Below, piece by piece: positions 48,001 to 60,199 of a stretch of DNA of 64,000 nucleotides. The translations under genes and the position numbers were made by a program. The notes beneath the pieces were generated by a model. That model was given only the letters and a program-made list of their open reading frames with translations. It was not told where the DNA came from and ran no database searches. This DNA is from Triatoma infestans (lineage: Eukaryota > Arthropoda > Insecta > Hemiptera > Reduviidae): positions 1 to 64,000 of the forward strand of contig JAAEAF010002702.1 of assembly GCA_011037195.1 (NCBI GenBank), given 5' to 3'. The stretch's first letter is position 1, and every line of letters begins with the position of its first letter.

Positions 48001-50990
48001 CGTTGAAAGAAGCGTCGTAGAAGATCGACAAAATTGGAAGAAGCTTTGTAAACGTCCATCCTACACTACTTAGGCTATAGAGAGCACTGATTATGATGAT
48101 AATGGTTAATAAAATATGTTAATATATTCTAAAGGCATATTAAGTTTAGTTGTAATAAACATTTCAACTTTAATTACAACAATTTTATAAAACCACGCAT
48201 GACTCTTAAATCAGAATAACTACCCGCCTGATTGTCACGAAGAACGACTTTTGATTAAGATTGTGATTTAACTCAGTTTAATGTAAGAGAGTAAGAAAAT
48301 AATAGAACTTCTCTTTTTATACCGGGTGACAGTTTCATCATGCACCACCCACTTGTATTTGTAAGTATGCCAGATGGTACCCTACCTAATTTTTTCAAGG
48401 ATGCCAAATGTATGATCATTTATTTTTTTAAGCAGCAGAAATAAGAGATTTGAATTCAAAAAGATCTTGTTAGTGGGTACGTAGAATCTAAAAAACTATT
48501 TAAAAACCTTTTACTAACCCAAAAAAAAACAATTATTTCGAAGCAATTAAATTAAAATTGAGAAATTCTAAAAACAGTAAAGAATTTTGGTTGGTTTTAA
48601 ACAATTTAAAAAGCAGAATAACTACTAAAAAATACCCAATTGCAATAGTCTTGGGAAGAATTTCTTGAAAAAACTAATAAATTTAAGTCATTAACCGCTT
48701 CACTTCCACAATTAACATCCATCCATGTTTAGATAAAGAATTAACTCTAGGAAGCGCTAAATTAAGCAAGAAAAAATTCCTTTAAGTTCTGGAAAGATCA
48801 AACTTAAAAATGATCTACTAAAAGGCAGATCCTCTTGGCCCAGGCAATTATTATAGTGGCATTACCCCTTGTTAACATATTACAAAAATGTTGTTAAAAT
48901 ATTTACAAGAATATTAAGTGATTGGGCTGAAAGTAGAAATATCTTGCCTGATGAACAAATGGGATTTCTTCACGAAAAGGGTTGAGGGATGGATAGTATT
49001 TTCTCTCTAGCAGCTTGAACTTATCGAAAAAAACAACAAAAGTTTTGGGAATCTCTATAGATCTGCAAAGGGCATTCGATTCCCTGTCGCATATAAAATT
49101 GTAGGAAAAGTTGCATTAATGGCAAAATTGTTAATAGATTGTCTATAATAAATTAAATTATGAATTTTCCATAATTTAAAATCGCAAAAATTGTAAATCG
49201 TTTTTTTATTTTTGTATAAATAAATATATAATTGAATTATTATTTGCAAAAAATTTTCGTTGGCCTTATGTACTGTGTCTCGAGTGCCTATTGGAAAAGA
49301 CACCCCTGCTCAGAGGAAGTAATCCATAGGCATCAGGTCCGTGGAGCGGGCGGGCCACTGAATAGGACCGTGCGTGCAACGCCTTTGCCCCGTTAAGTAG
49401 ATCCACCCTACAATTCTTGCATTATGAGCTGGACATCCACATTGCTGATAGTACATCATTTGCTGGTGCGCTATGGGGACTATTGATACAAATCTGGAGA
49501 ACTCACTTAAGAAATGAAGATACCCGTTTATGTTTCATTGTAAAATAACGGACGTGAAAGTTGATCTCCTATTTAAGCCCACACATTTATCGGAATTATT
49601 GTCATAACTCAGTGTCCGTATGTAATATCTGGATTTTCATCTGCCAAATCCACTCAATCTTGGGTTCCACTTAAATCTGCTTGGATTTTGTTAAACAAAA
49701 ATAAGTGGTCTAATTTGAATTAAGGAAGTTGGTTGTGAAATCTCTTATTTCTCAGTTTCAGGTTAAAAAAAATAATAGATCAGATATTTGGAATCCTTGA
49801 AAGTAGGGTATCATTTGGGAGTATTTTACAAAATAAGATGCATGTTAAAATTGTCACCTGTGTATATACATAGAGATAAAGAAATTGATGAACATGCTTT
49901 ATTTAACAAGTCTGATTTTTAAATTGAACTAATTCGTTAAAAAAAAAATTGCAGTGTTTCATACGTTGCCCGAATAAAGAAGTCATATGAAAATCCAAAA
50001 TCTTGTTCAATAATTCTTGTACTGTTGGGGATATGAAACCAAGGAAAGTTTGCTAATTTAAAAAAAAAAGATTACAAATTTCTGTCACATGAAAAAAAGT
50101 TTTTTTTTCTTTATTACAGTGAACTATGTATTGTATAGATTACAAAAATTAAAAATATATAATTGCCTTACTTAATTTATATTCCTTTTTCAAAGATATT
50201 TTTATAGTAGCTCTGACATTTCTTATAAAGTAAATCATTATTTTTGATATACCTTACAGAATAATGAATATTTATTTTGATTGGTCTATTCTCTTTATAT
50301 AGATTGTTAAACTTGAATAATGAATATTTAAATGTTGATTTACTTACAAATTTGGCTTACTTCATTGTTAAATTGAAGAAAAGTGGAATTAATGAAGTGA
50401 ATACTAAAGAACTAGTACAGAACACGCAAAAGTTATTTGCTAGAGTTTCAGAACTTAAACCTCATCATCCAGTTTTATGGTCCCTGAGAGCCCTCGTTGG
50501 CGATACATCCGATATTCTTAGTTTGATGGACCAAGCATTAATTGCAGCAAATTTAAATTCGAATTGGCATAGGTAACATTAACTATGTTAATAAAAATGT
50601 ACATATATTGTATTTGCAACCCCCCCCCCCTGGAATTGTCAGCTTTGAAGCCCACAATTTGTAGAGCTGACTCAGTTCTTCTACTGTAACTGTGTATGTT
50701 TAATCACTGAATTAATTTCGGTTCCTAGGTATCATGCTCAAGTTATGAGAACAATTCATGAAACAAAAGTAATCATTAACACGATGTTTGAGATACATCA
50801 ACTTTTAAATAATCCAGCTTTATCCTGCAAACTTCTTAGAAGAGGTAAAGGCCATTTGAAGAAAGTGTTACAGGTTTTATATCAATATTTTACTGATATT
50901 ATAAGAGGCGATATTAGAAGAGATCTTCAAGGAGAAGTAAAAGAACTTGAAATAAAATTAGCAAATATTAATCAAATGGTACCTGATTAA
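45040..50990 (+). CDS. TTC27-like C-terminal exons (divergent second copy)
   Basis: Three exons align end to end with the C-terminal third of the TTC27 gene at 37764: 45040-45233 (PSQVWTNLAQIQ...YWEVWRDLAAVS, two TPRs), 50303-50572 (LLNLNNEYLNVDLLTNLAYF...KPHHPVLWSLRAL) and 50729-50990 (ending KLANINQMVPD). Phases join correctly: AG|A gives Arg at the first junction and AG|G Arg at the second. The first intron would use a GC donor (AG|GCAAAG at 45234) with AG at 50301-50302; the second is GT-AG. Identity to TTC27 is low but gap-free over long stretches. The first exon starts at an acceptor (CCAG|ATG), and I find no upstream exons, so this is probably a truncated ancient duplicate; it could use the ATG at 45040. 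AATAAA overlaps the stop (50989-50994), and another lies at 51045. Confidence 0.7.
45300..46559. other. Intron of the TTC27-like gene, nothing recognised
   Basis: AT-rich non-coding sequence. Confidence 0.5.
46560..46900. repeat. GC-rich island, probable repeat fragment
   Basis: Clearly richer in G+C than its surroundings. It contains a tRNA A-box-like GTGGCGCAGGCTGAAG near 46851-46866 but no matching B-box. Short frames on both strands are not convincing. Confidence 0.35.
47931..49100 (+). mobile_element. Non-LTR retrotransposon remnant with reverse-transcriptase pieces
   Basis: Plus-strand fragments in several frames: EDRQNWRSFVNVHP near 48020; NSKEFWLVLNNLKS near 48570-48610; FTRILSDWAESRNILPDEQMGF near 48900-48965; then GISIDLQRAFDSLSH near 49050-49092, which is RT motif A with its catalytic Asp. 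Stops and frameshifts abound, and the YxDD motif is missing. It lies in the long intron of the TTC27-like gene. Confidence 0.75.
49310..49480 (-). mobile_element. DDE transposase fragment (Tc1/mariner superfamily type)
   Basis: The minus strand reads QQCGCPAHNARIVGWIYL then GPIQWPARSTDLMPMDYFL-stop, matching the insect transposase pattern QQDG.PAHNAR...GP..WPARSPDLTPLDFFLWG. The isolated piece is about 55 residues, with no flanking transposase. Confidence 0.75.
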
Positions 50991-51229
50991 TAAAACAATT
51001 TGTGGATAATACAGCTTTTTATTCCAATTAGATATATATTACACAATAAATGGTCGCTGTATTATTTTAATGTGACAAAACACATTCATAATCTATTATG
51101 ATAGATCCAGATTTTTATCATTAAATAGAGTTATTTTAATAGAAATCTCCATGAAATCACATTTTGATTGTTATTTTTATATGACCTCTGATCATTTATT
51201 TAGATTTTTTTTTTCTCCTAGAATAGAAT

Positions 51230-51980
51230 TTCGGTTGAACTAATAACTTGATAGTTTTCCTTTCTGATTACTTCGGGTGCTTCGAGAACTGGGCGTAAGT
51301 TTTTGTAGACATTCCTCGTATTTGTCGATTCTTAGTTGGTATAGAGCCCATTTTGTCGTGTCTTGTCAGTCGGTCATATAATATTTTTTGCTCTGGATTT
51401 CTGGTTTGTTGCCAAATTATTCTGTGCCTATTTTTTTCATGTATTAGCTACAGTATATGTTCTGAAATGTTTAAATTATATTTGCTTAGATGCCTAGGAT
51501 CTACGCTTATAACTGCATGCAGAACCTTTTAACTTGAAAAATTGTTTGCGCCTCTTTATTGTTGACTAATTCTACAGCCCAGAGTGGAAGCCGTTTCTTC
51601 TCTCTCTTGTTTAGTCGTGTTACTTTTAGGTAGTTTAGCAAGTGGAGAGTTGTTCAGTTATTTCTTGCTCGGAAAGGGAATAAAGTAGTACTCTTAGAAT
51701 AACTGATAATAACCTTTGAATGCGATCTTCAGGCTTAAGAAATATGAAATTGTTCTGAAGTCACCTGAGGTGGTTAGTTGGATTTTTATTTTGTCGTTAC
51801 ACTGCTGTATGAGAAAATCTGATTTGGCCATGAGTTCCAGCGTGATTGCTTGAGCGTTTGAGGGTTCATACAAAAAGATTGGTAGAATTTTAATTTTAGG
51901 TGCACTAATGGGAGTATTTTCTGCTTCTTCGTTTAATGTAGGGAGCACTGAATATTTGTTTTTTATTTTTATTGATTTCT
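51230..51980 (-). mobile_element. Jockey-like LINE remnant (ORF1 and ORF2 scraps)
   Basis: Minus-strand 51948-51694 encodes 84 residues similar to the gag-like ORF1 of Jockey-type LINEs (PIFLYEPSNAQAI...KIQLTTSGDFRTISYFL). Minus-strand 51426-51340 then reads HRIIWQQTRNPEQKILYDRLTR, like the segment between endonuclease and RT in ORF2. The region between is deleted. Confidence 0.6.
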
Positions 51981-52026
51981 TTTTGTTTAAGGCGCCCTAA
52001 CATCAATGGTTATTGGCGGCCCTATT
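51981..52026 (-). repeat. 3' fragment of the SINE-like family
   Basis: TTAAGGCGCC...ATGGTTATTGGCGGCCC is the inverted 3' end of the element at 25545-25760 and 55812-55945. Confidence 0.5.
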
Positions 52027-53529
52027 GGATTTGGATTTGTTTTTTAAAGCTTAGCCTTCGTGAGAAGTTGATGCATCATTTTCGAATAAATAAGATTTTC
52101 TTTTTATTTCAATTTTTGTGTTGTCTCTTATCATTTGGCTGTTATTAGTTTTTTTGTTAGCATGCATACTATTTTCAGGATGAAAATGTGTCAGATCAGT
52201 CAGTGGTGCTGATGCTCGTTCTTCAGGTTCGTCCGCGCAGGAAGTCGAACTGCCAAGAGTTTTCCTTGAGAGAGGTTCTTGTGGGTTTTGTTGTCGATTT
52301 GTTTAATTTTTAACTTGTTTTTTTTGTTTAAATACTGGTCTTTTTAAGTCAAATATTTCGAATAAAAATTTTTGTGACTTCACTCTTATTTAGGGAAACA
52401 GCTCAGTTTATATATATAAAACAGCTAATTATAATATTTTAAATGGAGTTCAAGAAAAACAACCTCACTTTGTACTATGCTTGCTTACCTATACGAAAAC
52501 TTCATTGATATACCTATCTTAAATATCTAAAAATTAAAGGAAAATTTGTCTAAAAACTCATACATATTTCAATAACATTTGTCCCATTCTTCCTTACCAA
52601 AAGCAATAACCTTATCACTTTTGCTAAAATTGTTTCACTTAACCTGGTCAATCGCCAAAACACTCCAAAATTGACTGTTATGGATTACCAAATGATTCTT
52701 CGGTTTTTTCCGTCAATATTCGGCTCTCATTCGGGTCAGTTGTATTTTTTACCGGCTAACCCAAGTAAACAAACACATTGAGGTCAGAACCTAAACCAAT
52801 TCTTAGAATTCACTGAGATTAGAACCCAACTAGTTATAACTGTCCTTAAAAAAAAAAAAAATTAATATTTAGCGTCTGCTACCAACCGAATACGATCGGA
52901 TGTTTTCGGTATTCTTCGGTTTTAATACTTAACCTTCCTTTCAGTTTCTCTTATCTATGTTATAATAATTTACTTTAGTAGTTAATTGAATAGGGCCAAA
53001 TTAAATTTTAATAAGTGAATAAGTTATATCCTAATTTCCAGAGATTTTAAAGAATAATATTTATTATACCATCTATGGATTTGTTAAAAATAAGTTGAAT
53101 ATTCAGGTTTGTAATTTGTTTTTTAAATTATCCATATTTTTATCTTTTGAAAGATATGAAATGTCCAATCGAAAAGTTATGAAGGGCATAACAATTTCTC
53201 ACAGTTATCTCTCAAGAATTAAATTTCTTCTGGCCGTTATTTCCTATTTCTAAATTTGGTCAGAAGAAATTATAGCTGACACCTCTCCCAACTGGCACAA
53301 CTACTGTGTAGTTACCCTAAGGATTACCTATAACATCGATATATTACGCACATTGAATCCACTTTCTTTTTGGCATTAATTTTATTTTTACCTTTTCTTT
53401 TTAAATTTTTGATACCCTTTCTCGCTTTGTATTTTTATTCACTACTACCATGCTTGTAATTTATTTCTCACATTACTGCTACTAACATTTTGTAGTAGTC
53501 ATTAGAATATCATCCCATTTCATTTTCTT
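52027..53529. other. Non-coding, nothing firm
   Basis: AT-rich. No gene, and no repeat family that I can name. Confidence 0.45.
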
Positions 53530-53960
53530 TTCATCTTATTGCTGGTAAGAGGAAGCATTGCGATCGTATCACATTTTCGAAAATGAGATTCCAGGAAAGT
53601 ACACATTTTGTTGAGGCGTTGAGTAGGAAAAAAGTTTTTGCAAATTGTCTTTGTGTGTTCGTGTGTGTGTGTGTGTGTGTGTATATGTATGTATGTAAAA
53701 ATGATAAAAGCGTAACTCAGAAACTAAAAAATCGTAGAATGTTCGAACTTAACGTTGGGTTTGGGCGACAGGAAGAATCTATCTGAATTCCTCGGTTAGA
53801 AGTAACACTTTACTGAATGGATTGTTCATTTTTTGCGATTTTCTTGCAGCAGCCATATTCTTTGATAGTTATTATCTTTCCAGAAAGTAGTAATTTTAAT
53901 TTATGATGCGGTTCTGTTATATATGTATACAACAATTAAAATTAAACGTTTTGCCAAAAT
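53530..53960 (+). repeat. Structured repeat family, partial copy E
   Basis: Has the CTTATTGCTGGTAAGAGG start, the 'gagattccaggaaagt' region, a long GT microsatellite (53656-53680), and the block 'aactaaaaaatcgtagaatgttcgaactt...gaagtaacactttact' homologous to copies A and B. Confidence 0.6.
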
Positions 53961-54076
53961 TCTGAGTGTAAAGAAAATCGTTAATTCAATTGATTATTTA
54001 TTATACAATTCTATCATCAATAAAATATAAATTATAATTAAAATATTTAAATTCTTATTTAAAGAAAATCGGTAAT

Positions 54077-54849
54077 TCATAAACTATCGATGTAATGCAG
54101 TACAGCATTATGGTGGTGGTAGATAGAGGTGGTAAGTTGGAAGGAGTTATGCAATGCCAGCCACGATTGTCTTAACAAACTCACATTTTCCAATAAAGAT
54201 AATAAGGGAGATAGTGTGAAGTCCTTGGGAATGATATTGACTAAAACTGGAAAACCCAAAGTGACCTAATAACTTTCCTATCTGATGGAGAAATAGAATT
54301 GCATGGTGACCAGCTTCATGTTAGGATCTATAAAAATTTTAAGAGCAAACGCTCCTCTTAGCTAATTTATTATCTTTTTCACAACTTCCTTATACCGGTG
54401 AATAAAAAGTGAGTAAAAGACTATTGGTGCTTCTGCTTATTTATTTAATCTTGGAATTGGTCACTGGTTAGGGTAGGCATTTGCACCTATTTCGCCTTTG
54501 CATGGAGTTCATCTGGTGCTAGGAAATAATACGGCTGAAGGAAAAGTCACTCCTAGACGAATATGATAAATAAATTTGACTTGATTAATATAAGTGAACA
54601 TAATGAGATCGATAAATCGAAATGTTTCATCGTTTGCTAAAACTCGCGGTATGACAAGAAAACATGTTTCAGAGCCAGAAGGATCAAATGTTTGCCTAGG
54701 AGACACAGCTATTGGGAAAATAATTAACGAAAATTGTTTTGATCTCAAATCTGTAATTTTCAAAATGTTGTGTGTTAAATTAATGAAAATTGTGTATTTT
54801 AGTTAACTTAATTGTATTGCTGTTAATTTAATTGTTTGTGTTTTTTTAG
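54077..54849. other. Upstream region of the PLPP6-like gene
   Basis: May hold a 5' non-coding exon: exon 2 begins at a clear acceptor (TTTTTTTAG at 54841-54849). A 68-codon plus frame starting at 54603 could contain a donor (CGCG|GTATGA), but joining it to exon 2 gives a stop, so it is not a coding first exon. Confidence 0.4.
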
Positions 54850-54855
54850 GTGACC

Positions 54856-55710
54856 ATGAGTAAGTCTGACCATAAAAAACGTCATGTGCCAAAGCCTTTG
54901 CAAACTTTGCTAAAACTTGATGCTTCTGCTACAACTTTATTTTGTAAAAATGTAGAAAAAATCATTTCTCCTGTAAAATGTAGAAAATATTACAAAGTAT
55001 TAGAAGTAAGTAAAATTTTGTGATTAGTTATTTATTTATTTTTATATATTTAACTTTTTTTTTATTTTGTCTGGCATTTTTTTCATTTTTTCTGTAATTT
55101 TCTTCTTTGTAGATTTCGTGTCATGCTTTGCCATGGCTTGCTCTTACTTTGGCTTCGATGTGGATTTTATGGAGTGAGACCCTATTCCAGTCACAAATAA
55201 ATTTTTTATTAGGTTTGTATTATACTTTGGATATTAAATATTTATTTTTCAATTTTAATATTTTACAAATCGTCCTTTACATTTGCTGTATATTTAAAGA
55301 ATACTTTTCTTGTTCTGTTAATTTTTTCTTACCAAAATGCTAAAATTCATGCAAATTAATTTTAATTTTTTATCGTAGGTCTCATTATTGACATAATAAA
55401 TATCAGTTTACTGAAAGCCTTCATACGCCGCCGACGTCCAGCAGGAGATCACTCGGATATGTTTTTAACAGTTGGACCGGACCAATATTCATTTCCTTCT
55501 GGACATGTTTCTAGAGCTGTGTTTGTCACATGCTTTTTTATTCACTTATATCCTTCTTCCTTCATTTTACATTTATTACTCATTTCATGGGCATTAGGAA
55601 TAATCTTTTCAAGGATACTTCTTAGAAGACATCATATTCTGGATGTCGTTGGCGGTTGCATTCTTGGATTAGCAGAAGCATGGTTGTTAACGGTTTGTAT
55701 AAATATTTAA
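54856..55710 (+). CDS. PLPP6: PAP2-family lipid phosphatase, PLPP6 (polyisoprenoid diphosphate phosphatase) type
   Basis: A membrane phosphatase of the PAP2 superfamily; PLPP6 relatives hydrolyse polyisoprenoid or presqualene diphosphates at the ER or nuclear envelope. Exons: 54856-55005, 55113-55212 and 55379-55710, GT-AG and in phase, giving 193 residues. All three catalytic motifs are present: K96-x6-R103-P104, P123-S-G-H126, and S161-R162-x5-H168-x3-D172 (His126 and His168 catalytic). Hydrophobic segments lie around 52-68, 75-95, 130-158 and 173-190. The N-terminus starts MSKSDHKKRHVPKPLQTLLKLD, similar to the pre-membrane region of PLPP6, which places it there rather than among LPPs or SGPPs. 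The human protein is longer (295) because of its N-terminal tail. The start is the first ATG in the exon after a strong acceptor. Confidence 0.88.
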
Positions 55711-55811
55711 ATTTATCTTATACTCTGAAAAACATATTTCCTTCTTTGAGTTTTTTTAAATTTTTAAGAGCTGTACAAAATTAAAGGATCAACAACTTTC
55801 TTTTTTTTTAA

Positions 55812-55945
55812 TTTAAGGCGCTTCAACAGCTATGGTCATTGGCGTTCGGAGCCTTCTCAGTGCACTGCCGGCCTCCGGACAGGGTTCTCGTTGCAGACAA
55901 CACTGTCCATCACCGGACAGTGAGCTGTAGAGCGGTTGTTTAAAG
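55812..55945 (-). repeat. SINE-like element, inverted copy
   Basis: Inverted copy of 25622-25760: the same CACTGTCCGGTGATGGACAG core and GCAGTGCACTGAGAAGGC block, with the A/T tail at the left end. Confidence 0.7.
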
Positions 55946-56684
55946 GGCTAGTTCGGTTACTTAAACTACCGGTTAATCACAGAACCGGTTAAATTTGAAT
56001 CACAGAATTATATCCTAGGTTATTATTAAAGGATTGGGTTGTATTTAAATACACAATGCGAAACACTTAAAACTATAAAATCTTAAAAAACAACACTTTA
56101 CAACTTTAAATATATCTTCCGATAAACTCCTTTAATACTTAAACATTTGGCAATAATTTCCTTACAATTTCTAGGCATCAAGTGACCAGTGGCAAGTGGC
56201 ATCAAGTCTTAACCAAACCATAACAAACACCTTTTTGTTTTAATTGATACACCAGCGTTTCCTACGCTATAATTAACACTGATAGCACTGCTGCAACAAT
56301 CACTACAATTACAATTAAGTAATCATATGTCTTTAATTTATTTGTTTTATTTTTTTATCTTTTTTTTTCTTTTTCTTTTTTCGATTAGGGCACTGCTTTA
56401 GTGTTTTCCGGTCAAGCATCCCAACATCTATGAGGCCTCTTCATCATCATCTTCTCTTCTATGTCCTCCCTCCATCTTCTTCGAGAGAATTTTTTTATCT
56501 ATTTAATTATTAATATGTCATTTAGCGGCAACTGCTAGATTATTATTAAAAGATTGGATTGATACACAAAGCAAAACACATTAAAACTTTTTAATCTTGG
56601 GTTACACCAACCACATTGCCTATATGTGTTGCACATTGATAAATAATTTGTTTTGAAATAATTATTTGGCATGGAATGCCAGTT
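55946..56684. other. Non-coding spacer, possible repeat debris
   Basis: No gene found. CGGTTAA-type motifs near 55950-55990 and a T-rich stretch at 56340-56385 were noted. Confidence 0.4.
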
Positions 56685-56696
56685 ATGCCCAACCTT
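56685..56696. repeat. Target site duplication, left copy
   Basis: ATGCCCAACCTT, identical to 58124-58135 and flanking the retrotransposon insertion. A preceding T extends both to 13 bp. Confidence 0.85.
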
Positions 56697-58123
56697 TTTT
56701 CTGGCAGTGTAGGAGATTAGTGGGCAAGACCTGGGGAGTTAATCCCCGAGGCATCCACTGGATTTATGAGAAGTTGGTGAAGCCAAGGATACTCTATGCC
56801 GCAGTGGCATGGTGGTCTGGTACCTTGGTGGGAAGGAACAGCAAGAAATTGCTAGGAGTGCAGCGCACGGCCTGTTTGGCTGTTACTGGCGCGATGAGAA
56901 CGACACCGACGGTGGCATTGGAGATGCTGTTGGGGCTAACCCCTCTTCAGTTCGTGGTAACGGGGGAGGCAATGAAAGGGTACCCCAGAATGAGGTGCAA
57001 GGGAGAATGGGTGAGAACCTTTCGGGGGGATCACACTAGGATCGAGGACGAAATTTGGCGAGTGAACCGATTTCCGCTATCCAAACTTGATGAGACGAGC
57101 AAGAAATGGGGATTTGAGAGAGATTATGAGATTACCATTAGTAGTATAGGGGATGATAACCTCACGAGGCCAACGGAGTCGGGCAGCGGTATTATTCGCT
57201 GCTATTCAGATGGCTCTAGGCAGGAGGGCACTGGCCTGTCGGGGGCGGGAGCATGGTTTCAGGAGTTGGATAGAGGGAGTTCGGTGGCCTTGGGTGGTTT
57301 GGCCACAGTTTTTCAGGCAGAGGTGGTGGGCATTATTGAATGCTGCCACCTGGTGGGGGAGTGGCAGGGAGAGTTCAAGGAAGTGCGGATTTTCTCGGAT
57401 AGCCAGGCCGCACTAAGGGCTTTGAGTAAGCCTTGGTGGAGTTCGAAATTAGTGGGAGAATGTCGGAGGAAGCTCAATGCTTTAGCTCGGAGGGGTACGG
57501 TGCGCCTCTATTGGATACCCGGACACGCGGGAATAGAGGGGAATGAGAGGGCAGACCAGTTGGCTAGGGAGGGATCATCTCAACCATTTTGCGGTCCTGA
57601 ACCAGCCCTGGCTGTCACAAAGACGTTTCGTGACAAACAGATTAGACTTTGGGAAACGAAAGTTTTGGAGAAACGCTGGGGGGACACGCAGGGGTGCCTC
57701 CAAGCCAAAAGATTTATAAAGACAAGTAGGCAGGGAACTTCGGAGTATCTCCTGTCTGAGGACTCTGAGACCCTGATAGGGATAGTGACTGGGATACACT
57801 TGGATGTCCAGCCACTTCTTTAATTAGGGAGGACGTCTAGTCCCATTTGTCAGAACTGTGACGACGGAGTCAGGGAAACGGTGTACCACTACCTTTGTCA
57901 GTGTCTCCGTTTCGCTGGAACTAGGTTTCGTGTTTTTGGGAGGGCATCACTTTCGCAGGATTGTCTGCGCGAGCTGGAGTTTCGGGATATCTTGGGATAC
58001 TGTAGATTAACCGGTAAGCTACCGGGGGAGATTTATTAAGGGGATAGGGGGGTATCGGGGGGATAAAGGCCACATAGGCTTAGGTCCCGCGCCATTAGGC
58101 ACCCGAACTACAATAATAATAAT
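56697..58123 (+). mobile_element. 5'-truncated non-LTR retrotransposon with RNase H domain
   Basis: The open frame to 57823 begins in the post-RT region (FWQCRRLVGKTWGVNPRG, ILYAAVAWWSG) and contains a full RNase H domain. This has CYSDGSRQEG (first Asp), AEVVGIIEC (Glu), IFSDSQAALRAL (second Asp) and WIPGHAGIEGNERADQLA (final His/Asp motif), at about residues 180-310 of the frame. A frameshift near 57785-57840 separates the C-terminal zinc-finger segment (SPICQNCDDG...YHYLCQC), ending at the stop at 58037-58039. The 3' end is an (AAT)n tail. RNase H plus TAA-type tail suggests the I/LOA group. It is GC-rich against its flanks, has long intact frames and a clean target duplication, so it is a fairly recent insertion. 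Confidence 0.92.
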
Positions 58124-58135
58124 ATGCCCAACCTT
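58124..58135. repeat. Target site duplication, right copy
   Basis: ATGCCCAACCTT, identical to 56685-56696. Confidence 0.85.
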
Positions 58136-60180
58136 CTGAGTGGGAGCTCACTTTAACATTCTCAAAAAAATCCTGTGACAGTGGGAACCGCGTGAAAATC
58201 CATCTCCGAATTTTCCTGTAATAACGCTTTTACTAAAACGTGACACAAAATAGCTTACTTTACTATACGTATGAAATAGATAAATTTATTAAAATTAATA
58301 TAATAATAATTTATATAATTTTTTTAATTAGAGAGAGAGATATTAAAAAATTAAAAACATAATAATCTTAGAATTTTATAAAAAAAAATAAGAAAATACA
58401 TGGGACACAAATAAAATACATGAAAAATATCGTTTATTGTGGGAAATACAGATAAGATAACTTTTTATTTAATAATAATAATCGTTTATCGTGTTTACGT
58501 CCGAGGATACACAATGGATTACAGATATTACAAAGAAATAACTTACAACAACTGTCATAACTAAAAGATATTTCACAATACACTAACATTTAACGCTTCT
58601 ATAATTTATCTCTAAAAAATATATTCGATTAATAGTAATAAAAATCTTCGAATATCTATATCATTAAAAATGCAATGGAATGATAGTAAATAGTATTTTC
58701 TGTTTAGTATTTACTCATCTTTATTGTATCCTCTATTGAAGGACTATTCATCTGTTCAAGCTTTTATCACTTAATTTAAAAAAAAAAGCGTAGTTTTTAC
58801 TTAAATTTGCTAGTTTTCAGCCTAGCTAACTATTAGTTTATCTTGTAGATTTTATTTATCATACTAACTATTTACTATGTTCAAATGCTGACATCTATCG
58901 ATACTTCTCATATAAATGTCAATCAAAAAAGATATATTAGTGTATCCTTTACATAACAGATATAACAAATTTGTTCGTAATCAATGACATTCCTTTTGTC
59001 TTCATGAACTAAACGAATCAGGGATTTATTAGCTAAACGATGTTGCATTAGAACTATGTTTTGAATTAACATCTTCAAATCAAAAGAAGTAACAAGTCTG
59101 TAAATCGAGTTGTAACTCGAATTGTCAACTCCTGTCTGTATTCGCACATACAATGGATAATTTGTATATATCGATTCTCTTTCATTTATTAATGTTTCAT
59201 AATAAAATAAATACCAAATAGTGTTCATGGCCAAGTGAAAAAACGATATTCCTAATATTACTCAGCCAGTTATTATGAAATTTATGAAAAGTTTTTTGGA
59301 AATATTCAGTTAGATAATTTAGACATTTATTAGATAGTTGCCGTCAGACATGCTCAATAACTTTATCAAACAACTTTACCTTCGTTCTATTGCCATTACT
59401 TTTATTGGTGTAATTCCTCTCTGATTAGGTGTGTTTCATGGTAACTATAATTTTATGATAACTTATTAATTTTTTTATAAAACTTAGCTGGACACTTTCT
59501 GGAGTTATTAAGATATCAAAGTTCGGATACATGGAGTGTTGCTGACGCTAAAACTGACTGAAATAGTTTAGTTTTAGTTCCCAGGAAATGCTTTTGCTGG
59601 AGTCAAAACGGTTTTAATTTTTCCTGATGTCTGGTTCCCTTTTCTGCTAAAGAATTCAATCGCTTTACAAAACTTAGCAGAACAGATAAACGGTACCCCC
59701 AGATATATATACTCGTTAATATTCTATACTGTAAATGAAGCGACAGCATTTTCCAGCATCTTGAGAGGAATCGGAAAGCTGCCATTTTAGTTTTACTAAC
59801 ATTTACTCCGAATTAAGTGAAAAATATTCAATTTCTGATGGGCATCTTTACTAGAATCCACAAAATCATATCTTTCTTCATGCTTATACACAATAGGCCA
59901 AGATTTTTATAAAATTTTACCAAATTGGAGGTAAATAAAGTGAACAGTAATGGTGATAGAGATTCACTTGTAAAACTCCCTTGTTTATTTTAGTTGATAG
60001 ACTCATTTCATTAGAATACTGACGCTAGACATCTCATATAGCATTTTTATTAATTTCTTATTATTTTATTACTATCCCCCAAGGAATTGGTCCATAGACT
60101 ATGGTTAATATAACGTGTAACAAACGTCTGTGTTTTTCAATTCAAAAATGTTTCTCAGCTACTAAGCTTATTCTTCAAAA
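58136..60180. other. Non-coding, nothing recognised
   Basis: AT-rich sequence. The 103-codon minus frame at 58923-59234 shows no family motif, and I do not call it. Confidence 0.45.
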
Positions 60181-60199
60181 TAAAGGCCATCAATTCCTA

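Noticed and set aside
54603..54806. Frame proposed as coding exon 1 of the PLPP6-like gene
   Set aside because: Joining its only good donor to the next exon produces an immediate stop; the downstream ATG at 54856 is a better start.
58923..59234. 103-residue minus-strand frame
   Set aside because: No motif, no supporting splice or promoter signals.
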